This document shows, in pieces, positions 34,229 through 45,006 of a stretch of 64,000 nt of DNA. Made by a program: the position numbers and the translations under genes. Positions within the stretch are counted from its first letter, which is position 1, and each line of letters starts with the position of its first letter. The stretch lies in the NCBI RefSeq assembly GCF_020921035.1, contig NC_063152.1:34206494-34270493 (forward strand). Reading direction: 5' to 3'. This DNA is from Rhodamnia argentea. Its lineage: Eukaryota; Streptophyta; Magnoliopsida; Myrtales; Myrtaceae. Below the pieces are notes generated by a model that saw only the letters and a program-made list of their open reading frames with translations, was not told the origin of the DNA and did no database searches.

Positions 34229-36242
34229 CAAAGTTTCCTTCTATTGATCTAAAACTACTTATAGAAACAATCATTTTTTATGATTATGAGAAAGGAAATT
34301 TTTCTTCCTTCAAGATAATTGATAGGTTATTCTTTTTTACGCAATTACCGATTTTATTTGCAGGCATGCAAACGGTGTTTTCATCTGATAACTATTCTTT
34401 TTTTTTTTCTTTTAGAAACAAAAACCTAAATATAACATTACCAACGGGCTCTAAATGACCCCGAAGACTTTAAGTTTCTTTCATTCATTTCGAGACCGAA
34501 AGATCTCACTTTTTTGTGATAACAAATATCAATGCATTGTTTTTCTCTTCGATATTTGTAGCAACAACAAAAATTAAAAGTTGAGATTAGATCATTCAAT
34601 TGTAATACTTTAAATAAAATTTCACGTTTTGAAACTTTCCTCATTTGAATTTCAACATCATATAAGTAACATGGTTAAACAAAGTTTACAGTTGTTACCG
34701 GAAAATTCCAGATGAAGGTCTCAAGTGCCATCAATTTGACAAAAGAGGATCCAAAATAGATCTTGTTTCAAATAAGGACCTAAAGTGACCATGTCAGTCT
34801 CATACAAGGGTCTAACCTCGTCGGCCGACCAAATCTTCCCGCTGGTTATGGAAATTTTCGTCCAAAGATACGTATTATTTTTAGGGATATGTTCACTAGA
34901 AGTCCTAAAACTTGTCACAAAAGTACAATTGAGTCCTAAATTATGCAAAAAATGAAATTGAATCTTTCCATTAATTCCATCCAATTGGCTAACGGAAATG
35001 CTAGCATAGCTTTTTTAATACTTTCTCTCTCCAAAATGGCGATGACGTGGCTAAAACGACATCATTTTGATCCAAATATGATTTTTAACATAATTTTTAT
35101 TTAAATTAATATACAATATGGTAAAATTAAAAAAATAAATAAACATTCTCGAGCTCGAGCCCAAGCCCAAGCCCAAGTCCAGTTGCGAGTGAGAGTGCCT
35201 AGTGAGGGTTACGACCCTTGCCGTTGCTAGTGAGGATTTACGGCCCTTTCACCAGTAGCCGGTGGTCTCTTGCAAACCCAATAAAAAAAACATAAAAAAT
35301 TGATTAAACATTCAAAAAAATATTAAAACATTATAAGAAATTGTTCGGGTCATCGCCAGCCTTCAAAATGAACTAAGTTGGCACAATTATAAAAGGTTCA
35401 TGATTCAACCGACAAAAAAAAAATATTAGTACTGAATTGACACAATTGTATAGATTTAGAGTTTTTTTTTTTTTTTTATAATTTTCCCTGCATTCATGTG
35501 TGTACAAATATAAGTATAAACATCCTCAATTAGGCAATCTTGCCGGAGAATCCAGATTTTCCTTTTTATGAAAAAGGACTAAAATCGTACACAAAAACTT
35601 TAGTGTCGTGGATTAACCATTTCTGCTTTATCACATAATAAAACATGAAATAATTCTTTAGGATGCAATGAAAAGTACACAACTTATCAAAGGCTTATCG
35701 ATTGAATATTAGCAAGCCAATCAACAAGAGATCTCTTTCCGAAAAGTTATGTTGCACTTTGAATTTTAAGTGAGAGTCCAACGGTCTTATGATATATTTG
35801 AATTATTATAACTCCACACGCTAATCTAGAAGAATATATATACACACATATGTATCATTTATTTTTATCTGAATATATAAAAATAAATATTTTCTTAGAG
35901 GCAATCTTATCAAAGCATCCGGCTTTATTAGGGCATTATTTGGATTTCTGGTAATTCTGGCCGTAGATAGGTTGATTTGGCAATCTTATTGGAGAATTTT
36001 GTATTAATTTGGACATGCTTTGGATTTATGGTAATTAAATTTGCAGGCAGGTGATTAGGCAGTCTTATCAGACTTGCCTCTTCGAGAAGATTGCCTAATC
36101 GACGCTGTCGACTAAATATGGGTTAGGCACAATACCATATATGAAATTGTGTCAATGTATCAGATGACCAGTCCTTCCTGTACTAATACGCTGTCTTCAT
36201 AAGAAAGTTAAAACAAAAATCTACATCTCCGTGACAAGAAAA

Positions 36243-37201
36243 ATGAATCGTGCATTCTCAATCTCTTCCCTATTCCTGATCCATTTCGTCGTAATCTTCC
36301 ACGGTGTCCGATCCGCGAGCGATATATCGTTCGGGACACCTGCAAGAAGATTGCAGCCATTGAAGTAGAGTTGAACTTCGACTTCTGCGTGAAGTCCGTT
36401 GGGTCAGACCCGCATAGCCATGAGGTGGATCTCGAAGGACTGGGGCTGATTGGGCTCAAGCCGTTACAAGCCAACATTACAGGCACGACCGAGTACATTA
36501 AGCAACTGCTGAAGCAAAAATTGGAACCGCGCATAGTCGAAGATCTCTCAGACTGCTTGAACCTTTACGCCCCTTTGGGGGGAATTCGTAAATTGTGTTG
36601 AATTTATCGGCCAACACAAGTAAAACAGTCGTGGGATTAGGCACGAAGCTGACTAAAGACCGACCGAGTTCGGCCCGACTAAGATAGGATGAAACAATAT
36701 GTACCCATCACCTAGTTTTTGTGATCACAATCCCTGTGATGCCATAGAGTGCGGTGAATGGACTTGGTCTGCTCTACTCTAGGATCGAATGAATCCCTTC
36801 TCTTAGTGTTTCTTCGGCGTTGTTTTTTTGTTCAGCACTATTGAACCCACAAGAAATGGGAATGTAAAAAGTTTGACAATATTGCTTAGGTCATAACGTT
36901 TATTGGACCAATTTAGTTCTAAATTTTTTCATTTTGGTACTAATTTAACCAAGCCGGCCAATTTAGACTAGGAATCTCTAGCATGAATGATGGTCGCTTA
37001 CATGACCCCGATTACAAGGCGAAGTATTATTCAGCTGTGAATGGTTGGATGTCTGCAGTTTTAAGTAGCGAAGATATGTGCGATACTCAATTTTTGCGGA
37101 AGAAAGGCATGGTTCCACCTTTGACAAAGCCTAATGCTGAGGTTTATCAATTGTGCGTCATAGTACTTGTTATTGAGAATGTTTTGGATGGGACAGCGTA
37201 A
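36243..37201 (+). pseudogene. Broken PMEI-domain gene (putative invertase/pectinesterase inhibitor), copy A
   Basis: It starts MNRAFSISSLFLIHFVVIF like copies B and C, a signal peptide. Near 36,321-36,335 the DNA has two extra bases ('gatatatcgttcgg' against 'gatctcattcagg' in B), which shifts the frame right after the signal peptide. Beyond it the correct frame resumes with NFDFCVKSVGSDPHSHEVDL to about 36,580. Then roughly 420 bp of foreign DNA (about 36,583-37,000) interrupts the gene, and the last part returns as DPDYKAKYYSAV to KKGMVPPLTKPNAE and a stop at 37,199. Two independent lesions mean no functional product. The insert contains a piece of the long-hairpin repeat family at its right end. 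Confidence 0.85.
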
Positions 37202-37612
37202 TAGATGTACTGAAGTGTGGTAGCCAATAAATTAGTGCATGGCCGATGAACCTCCATGGTAATCTGAGTCCTCTTTCCTTTTATTCCGTACACGCCCTAT
37301 TTCTCGCAAATGGATTCTTATGGATGGAGATCCTTTACTGGTGGACAAATCTTAACTATTCGACTGAATCCTTAAATCAAAATCAACAAATTTCATTATC
37401 AGCTCGTCAATAGCTCAATTAGAATCGTTCACGTCGACTTCATCTCAACTTGAATCTTTCACGCATACCTTATCTCAAAAAAAAAAACTTGAATATCCAA
37501 TACCCAATTGTTTGTGCCCCTTAATATCCACGTCCAGTTCCGGGTTCTCTCATGCGATGTCTCTGACTTAGCCTTATTGTTAGTCATGGAAGACGGCATA
37601 AACAAAAAAAGA

Positions 37613-38388
37613 AATTATTCAATTTTCGTTTTATTATGACTAGCCTTTTTAGCTACAGCTACATTCTCATTTTTGTGATTTGATTAATATGTATATGTGT
37701 GGAAAATTATCAAAAAATTCATACATTTATTGCACTTTTACCAATTGAGTCCTAAACCTTTTCATTTTTTGCTAATTCAATCTTTTTAGCACAACCGGTA
37801 CTGACGTAGATAATTTTTTTTATAATATGTTAATATATTTTTAAACTACATATCAATTTTCCTTTTTTTTTTTTTTCCTTTTTTCTTCTTGTTTACTTGT
37901 TCGACGACCGATGAGGATTGATGGGGCAAGGTTGGCCTCGGTCTTGGCTGCGTTGGCCTCACTCAAATCTAGGCATGATTGGGTGAGGCGTCGCGGCCCT
38001 CGCTGACTACTGGCGAGGGCCAAGCAATCCCAGCCTAGTGGCTAGCAAAGAAGAAAATCTAAGGAAAAAATGAAAAAAAATTATAAAAAATTAAAAAGTA
38101 TATTAAATATTATTAAAAATTATCCGTGTTAGCATCGATCGTGTCACATAGGATGATCGGCATCTACATCAGCGATTCCCGGTCAATAGGACTAAATTGG
38201 CAAAAAGCGAAAACGTTTAGGTCTCAATTAGTAAACTTTAAAGGTTTATGATTGAATTAGTAAAAATGCAATAGATTTATGATTTTTATGACAATTTTCC
38301 CCCACACTTGCATATTAATCAAATCACAGAAGTGAGAATGTAGCTGTAGCTAAAAAGGCCAGTCATAATTTAACGAAAGTTGAATAAC
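37613..38388. mobile_element. Complete long-hairpin (foldback) repeat
   Basis: The left end from 'attattcaattttcgttt' and the right end up to 'cgaaagttgaataactc' are complementary over roughly 150 bp or more, including 'cctttttagctacagctaca' and 'gtgatttgattaatatg'. The interior is GC-rich ('gcgttggcctcactcaaatc') and unstable between copies. In copies B and C only the left half remains, joined to different DNA at the same breakpoint. No coding frame. Confidence 0.7.
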
Positions 38389-38390
38389 TC

Positions 38391-40682
38391 TTTTCTTTTT
38401 TTGACATTATTGACCTATTTTTCCTCTATGTGTGTTGCGCTTAATACACTATTCAATTTTGACAAGTGCTGCCATTTTCTTTATGGGTTAACGCCAAACT
38501 ATCCCTTGGAAGTGGACTGGAAAGAAAAACACAACTCAAAGTGGCCTTAAACACTATTAGTTTCAATTATGACCCTTCACTTAAATGCCACCACTGTCTC
38601 CAACACCAATACGTTAGTGAGCAATTTGGACTATATTGTCATGGTACGTTTTTCGTGATTCCTCGATGCCAACAAGTTAAATATAAACTATAACAAGAGA
38701 GTATTTGACAAACAGAACATAAAAACAACTCAAACTACTTAGGTTAGAGAATCAGTTCAAACAAAAACCACTCAGCATCGCATCTGTTATCCTCATTTGT
38801 TATGGAAATTTTCCTAATTTTTTTTCTATTTAACTTGAGATTGAATGTGTGGACCAAATACAAGCACGAATCTTAGTTGTCGAAACTCCGATGACACTTT
38901 TTCTTGGCTAATTCTCTCTTTATTGGCATTGAAGAATCAGGAGAGATACCTATTCAAACGAGTGCAAGAAGACGATTTATGAGAGAGATTACATGGACCT
39001 TTTTTTTTTAAATAAGAAAGGGCGCAAAGCCCAAGCATTACGTTAATCCCTGCCTAACAAAGTTTAAACCAGCCTGATCTCCTATCAATAGGGAATTAAA
39101 TCTAGACTGCATTTGATTAACTGGATTAGGATCGATGTAAGAAAGGATAAGACGGTATTAGAGATCTCTCGAATATCCTCTGCATAGTGAAAAATCTCAT
39201 CATAGGGTTGGTGCAATCTAGGATAGAATTGAAAATCTTAAAAAATGCTCCGTCGTATTAAACTGTTTCGGTCATAGTTGCACTAGGTTGAGCCAAAGAT
39301 AAAGCCGCAAACAAGATTTTATGAGATGCAAAAAATTCGTCTTTTTTCCACCGCAGCCATTTCAGCAAACGCTGTTAGGGCGTGACAACCAATTTCCTCC
39401 ATTGATAGCGATGGACAAAATAAAGATGCCAATGTAAATTCCGAAACATAACAATGTCATCTCTCCTGAATCAAGCATGACTGATTGTGGGTGACTAATG
39501 CTCTTCCTCTTCCAGGAGCCTCCTTCGACATCTCCCAGATAACTACAAATTGATACATCAAGCAGGCAAAATCTAATTGAGAAATAAATGGCTGAGGGTT
39601 GCACGTGTTGAGAAATTATATTAGCTTTTGAAGGAAACAAAACTGCTATAATATCTTGAAAAGACTTTGTGAAATACTATGAGGATGCTTTATGAATATA
39701 TCATTACGCTTTATATATTTAATCTGCTAAACGTTTATTTTCTTATTGAAGCAGGTTTCGTGGATAGAAGTAGACTCACTCGAGTTATTTGTGGTGAGAT
39801 ATAGTCTGGATCATTAATCAATCCTCATTCTTGTTATAAACTTACTCTTGATTGTTTATTTGGAAAAATATACCTATGATCTGGTTAGGTATTTCGTTCC
39901 TAAGTTATATTGATTGGCCATCAATCTAAAAGATATTCTCACGACTTTCTATATGAGGAATCATGATTGATTGGTAATTACCCTGCAGATAATTTTTCTT
40001 TATTATAAGCTTAATTTGTGGATTCAAGGATTTGATTGTATAGGTAAACAAATTCTTTCAAATCTCTAGTCTTTCAACCTCGATGGCTATGTGATCTTAC
40101 GTTTGACAATCTATCAATGGCTAGTTTGACGATTAATCATCGGTGTGGTTCTATCCAGTAGGGAAGCTTGGGTGATGAGGAGCAAATAATGAGCACAAGG
40201 ATTGAAGAGAAAATAAAAAGATCAAGAGTTCATCACCCACATTTTGAGAGAGCTACACTTACTCTAAATTATCTTATTGAGCTTATCATTGAGATCTTTT
40301 GAGAGGTGTTATACATAGTTCATAAGTGTTAGAGTGAGATACCTTTGAACAGAAGTAGCATTCGCTTCTGTTGAAGTACTTGTGTTCAAGTCATTACATA
40401 TTTTTGTAATTTCTCATTTAATTAATTAGTGGAATCCAACCAGTAAGTTGTTAGTGTAAAAGAGTAGATGTAGGCTTAAACAAAATCTGAACCACTATAA
40501 ACTGTCGTCCATTGCCTTTTATTCTTTCACTCGCATCTACTTATTGTCGGATACAAGCATTGTACAATTCTGTTCTCTATATCCGCTCCTATCAAATTTG
40601 AAGTTTTTATTTCCACATTATTTTATCAAGTTTAATTAAATTCACCTATTCACTCCCTCCAGGTATAGTGTTAGCAAACAAC
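38391..40682. other. Spacer between duplication A and the Copia element, includes the probable Copia 5' LTR
   Basis: 39,000-39,110 begins with a T-run followed by 'aaataagaaagggcgcaaag', which read on the minus strand looks like the poly-A end of a LINE (low confidence). From roughly 39,640 to 40,682 the DNA leads without interruption into the Copia primer-binding site, so much of it should be the 5' LTR. Its left boundary could not be fixed. No host gene seen. Confidence 0.4.
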
Positions 40683-43137
40683 AATTGGTATTAGAGCCTA
40701 AAGCTTGTTATTTGAAGTTTTTACTTCTAAGTTAACGATCTTCAATGGCTAGCACTCTTAGAGCAAGAATTAAAGAAGGTTAAAGTAACAGTAGGCCTGC
40801 ATACTTCGATGGAAAGGACTAAGGCAACTAGAAGAATTGAATGAAAGATTTCATCAGATCAACTAATCCTTTGATGTGGGATGTCGTGTAAAAAAGGAGT
40901 AAATCTAGTAGCCTCAACATCAAAGAAAGAAGTTGCAAAAGAGCAGCAATCTCAAACAATTAGTCTCACAGACTTGACTAAGAGAGAAGCTTCAGATGGA
41001 AAAGCACTTTGCTTTTTTTATTATGCATTTTCACTTGCTCAATATAACCATGTGTCTTCGTATAAAACAACAAAGGAGATATGGGATAGACTCCAAGTCA
41101 CTTACGAGGGAACTGATAAGAGTCAAAGAAACAAAAACAAATATCTTACTTAGAAAATATGAATCTTTCAAGATGAAATTTGCTGAATCTGTTACTGATA
41201 TGATTAATAGGTTCAGTGATATTGTTGACGGTTTGGCATATCAAGGAAAGAAAATCTCTTCAGCGGAAAAAGTGAACAAAATCCTTAGGGGACTTACTAA
41301 AGAGTGGAACAACATCGAGACATCAATTCGAGAAACCCAAAGGATAGCGCCTCTATTAGTTGATGAGCTTGTTGGAACATTGATGTCTTGTGAATTTGAA
41401 CGCCTGAATGATGAGGATGATTGCAAAGGTAAAAAGACAAATGCTTTAAAATCAAGTATACATGACTCACGTTAATATTCCGAAGAAGATGAAGATGATA
41501 AAGAATCAGCCTTGATGGTGAGGAAGTTTAGAAGGATGGCTAGAAAAAGAAGGAACTTCAAAGGAAGACGACAATTCAAGCAATTTGAGAAATCCTTTCC
41601 GGATAAAGAAGAAGTAAAGGATATAATTTTCTTTTAGTGCAGGAAAGAGGCCATATCAAACCCAACTATCCACTTCTCTAGAAGAACAAAGGAAAATTTG
41701 AGCAGAAAAAGAAACGCCTTCAGGTAGAAACCTGGAGCAACACAAAGTATGAAGAAAGTGATGAGGTAGATTACGCCAACATGTGCTTAATGGAAAAATC
41801 AGACTCTTAGAATGAGAATGAGGTAAGTTTACCTGAAATCTAGATGAAATATTTGATTATATTTGATGAGTTATGTTTGGGATATAAGTCCACTCTTAAG
41901 AAAATCTCTAAGTTGAAAAGGCTGAATTCGAGATTAGAGCAACTGGATCTTTCCAAAAAATTAAACTATTAATTTCTTTCAAAAGGAGTTTCTAGAAACT
42001 CGAGAAAATCGTGATTCTCTCTTAAAGAAAATGAATCTTACAAAACTGAAATACAACGGTTTGTAAAAATATTTCTCTCGGTTCGAAAACTTTGGAACAT
42101 ATTCTCTCTATACTAATTCCTTACTATAACAAGTGTGGTATTGGTCTTGAAAAGGAAACATCTTTACAAAATGATTTTCCAAAAGTAAGAGAAAAGATTA
42201 AGACAAAGGCCTTCAAAAGCTTCTTACAAAAATCATTTTGCGAAAACAATTTATGAAACCTATTGGCCATGAATTCTTCAAGCGTTAAAACTGTGGTACA
42301 AAAATCATTTCAAAAATGATTGTTCCAAAAGTTTGGAGACCAACCGAAGGGATTATTTGAACAATGGGAGAATCATCTAACACTAAAGGACCTAAGCAAA
42401 TTTGGCCACCAAAGAAAGCGTAAATCTACTTATTCTCTATAGGAACTAAAGGAAAAGAAGAACAAGTGATACCTAGACAGTGGTTGTTCTAGACACATGA
42501 TAGGAGATTAAAGTGTAAGCGATGACAACTCACAAATTTATATGGGTATATTCTCTTGCACGTAAAAATGAAGCTTTTATTTTTTTCTCAAATCTTAGAA
42601 AACTAGTTCAGAATGAAAAAGGTTACAGTATTTATTGCATAAAAACAAATCATAGGAGGGAATTTGAAAATCAAAGCTTTTCAGATTTCTGCATTAAAAA
42701 TGGTTTTCAACATAATATTTGGACTCCCTATACTTCTGAATAAAACAAAGTTGTTGAGAGGAAAAATACTTCTTTAAAAGAAATGACAAGAACATTATTG
42801 ATTGAGAGTAAAGTTCCCTCATACTTTTGGGCAGAAGCAGTATCTCCTGCTTGTTATCTCATCAATTGTGTGTTTCTTAGACCTATTCTTTAGAAAACTC
42901 TCGACGGGCCTTATAAAGGTAGGATACCAAACTTTTCATACTTCAAAATCTTTGGCTGCAAATGTTTTGTTCTAAAAAATGCAAATGATTATCTTGACAT
43001 GTTTGATGAGAGATCAGATGATGCAATATATCTTTGCTATTCTGCTTCAAATAAAAACTCTCGCACTCTGGAAGAGTCAATGAACGTGAAGTTTGATGAA
43101 AACAATATAATCTATTGTGCTTCTCTCTTACTTCTCT
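40683..43137 (+). mobile_element. Truncated Copia retrotransposon (gag-protease-integrase)
   Basis: TGGTATTAGAGCC at 40,686-40,698 matches the initiator-methionine tRNA primer site of Copia elements (usual TGGTATCAGAGC). Gag, protease and integrase follow in Copia order. The element stops abruptly at about 43,137, exactly where duplicated block B begins, so reverse transcriptase, RNase H and the 3' LTR are absent. This is a different family from the element at 11.8 kb. Confidence 0.85.
40745..43120 (+). pseudogene. Copia gag-protease-integrase polyprotein remnant
   Basis: Gag starts MASTLRARIKEG and shows YKTTKEIWDRLQVTYEGTDK and FAESVTDMINRFSDIVDGL (about 41,050-41,240), the usual Copia gag signature, spread over two frames. 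A zinc knuckle near 41,635 is degenerate (one cysteine changed and a base lost). The protease motif YLDSGCSRHMIGD lies at about 42,472-42,510, and the integrase core has SDFCIKNGFQHNIWTPYTSE and VERKNTSLKEMTRTLLIESK (about 42,680-42,820), ending near YFKIFGCKCFVLKN. Several in-frame stops and frameshifts exclude activity. Confidence 0.85.
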
Positions 43138-43505
43138 CTTAAAAAAAAAATGAATCTTACCAATAAAATCCTAAACATTTTTACCTTTTACCAATTGAGC
43201 CCATTCGATAATTGATGGTCGAAAATCGATGACGTGAATGTCGACCATTCTATGTGATATGGCAAGTACTATGTGGATAAATTTTAATATTACTTAAATA
43301 TTTTTCGAACATTTTTAATTTTTTTTTTTAAGTTTTTAATTTTAATTTTTTTAATTATCACATGTTCGTATTTCTTTAGTTGTCTGACGCAGGAAGTGAT
43401 TAAGCCATCTACGGTTTACAACTTACTGCCCCAAACTAGTAGGGATAAAAATCAATACCTAATCAGTAACTCATCTACCCATTTCCAATTCAATATGCAA
43501 ACTTA

Positions 43506-43876
43506 GGGATAGGCACAATGCAAGTGCCATAACTTTCGTATGATGCTCACTTGAGTGTTGTAACTTTTTTTTTCGACTACTTAAGTGCCATAAGTTTCTA
43601 AAAAATGTTCGTTTGAATGCCATAACTTTCAATCGATCTTGTAAGTGCCAATTTTATTTTTAAAACATTCATTCAAGTGCCGAAAATCCAACATGGCATA
43701 GCACTTGTGGTGAATTTTTTTTAAAAGTTATGACACTCAAGTGATCGAGTGAAAAGTTGTGTGGCACTCAAGTGAACAGAAAAAAGTTATGATATTTAAG
43801 TGAGCGTTGTACATAAGTTATGACACTCAAGTAAGCAACGTACTAAAGTTATTGCATTGATGGTGTCCTTATTCCT
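43506..43876. mobile_element. Hairpin mini-transposon (MULE-like MITE), perfect 9-bp target duplication
   Basis: GCAAACTTA occurs at 43,497-43,505 and again at 43,877-43,885, directly bordering the element. Ends: GGGATAGGCACAATGCAAGT on the left and, reversed, AGGAATAAGGACACCATCAA on the right, both continuing into 'cataactttcgta' and 'cacttgagtg'. Copy A near 32,736 shows the uninterrupted site ('gcaaacttgcggacgtacac'), confirming insertion. The nine-base duplication points to a Mutator-type transposase. It is the same family as 7,118-7,462. Confidence 0.85.
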
Positions 43877-44076
43877 GCAAACTTACACCCCAAACAACCT
43901 ATTATATATTAATCCAAAAATAGAGTACACTAGCTCAATGGGAAAATTATCAAAAAAAAATCATAAACTTATTGCATAATGCTAATTCAGTCCGAAACCT
44001 TTTAATGGTGTCAATTCAATTCTAAGCATTTTGACAATTTAGTTATAAACCTTTCGATCGTGCTAATTTAGTCCTA

Positions 44077-45006
44077 AATATTTTGATGATTTACCAATTT
44101 AATTCTAAATATTCTAACAATTTACCAATTTTGGTCGGAAATCATTGACGTGGTAGGCCATCGGCTCCTATCATGGACAAATCTTAAATTATTTTTTTGA
44201 AATTTTTATATTTTTTTCTTTTTTCTATTTTCTTTTCTTCCCATCTTTCTCTAACTGGTCCCCAAGCCTAGGAAAGAATCGCCGAGGTCAGCCTCCCCAT
44301 GGCCATGGCAAGGTTGAGCCTTGCTAAATTCAACAAGGCTGGAAACTAGGCAAGGCTCAAAATCCCCAGCCATGGCAAGGCCGACCTCTCCCAGTGAAAG
44401 CCAAGGTGAACTTGTCGGCCTTTACCTTTGGTTGATCGTCGGCCATCAACGAGGTCCAACGACCCAGTTAGAAGAACAAAAAAAAAATTATAAAAATTCC
44501 ATAAAATATTTAAAAAAAAACTCAAAAATTATCCACGTCAAAAATATTTTGATGATTTGCCAATTTAATCCTAAATATTCTAACAATTTACCAATTTTGG
44601 CTAGAAATCACTAACGTGGTAGGCCATTTAGCTCCTAATGTTGACAAATCTTAAATTATTTTTTTGAAATTTTTATAATTTTTTCTTTTTTCTTTTTTCT
44701 TTTTTTTTTCTTCCCTTTTTTCTCTAACTGGTCACCGGGCCTAAGAAAGAACCGCCGAGGTCGGCCTCCCCATGGCCATGGCAAGGTTGAGCCTCGCTAA
44801 ATTCAGCAAGGCTGGAAAATGGGCAAGGCTCAAAATCGCCAGCCATGGCAAGGCCAACCTCTCCCAATGAAGCCCAAGTCAAACTCGTCGGCCTTTGCCT
44901 TTGGCTGATCGTCGGCCATCATCGAGGTCCAACGACTAGTTAGAAGGAAAAAAACTTTATAAAAATTTCATAAAATATTAAAAAAAATTCAAAAATTATC
45001 CACGTC
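44077..45006. repeat. Two tandem 465-bp units within a hairpin repeat
   Basis: Units 44077-44541 and 44542-45006 both run from 'aaatattttgatgatttacc' through 'ggtaggcca', 'ccatggccatggcaaggttg' and 'gcctttgcctttggctgatc' to 'ttcaaaaattatccacgtca'. Copy A has one unit, so this duplication is specific to copy B. Confidence 0.8.

Larger units (their letters stand above)
32190..38390 (+). repeat. Segmental duplication copy A (partner of 43,150-49,430)
   Basis: Colinear matches to copy B run through the whole stretch: 'agggataaaaatcaatacct' (32,680 and 43,441), 'caattttatttgca' (34,350 and 45,375), the leader and body of the PMEI-domain gene (36,200 and 47,350) and 'cctttttagctac' (37,640 and 48,345). 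Gaps are explained by insertions present in only one copy. Copy A contains the broken PMEI-domain gene. Confidence 0.8.

Noticed and set aside
39362-39640. 92-codon minus-strand frame with a hydrophobic segment
   Set aside because: No match to a family I know, flanked by a possible LINE tail and the Copia LTR. The hydrophobic run alone does not make a gene.
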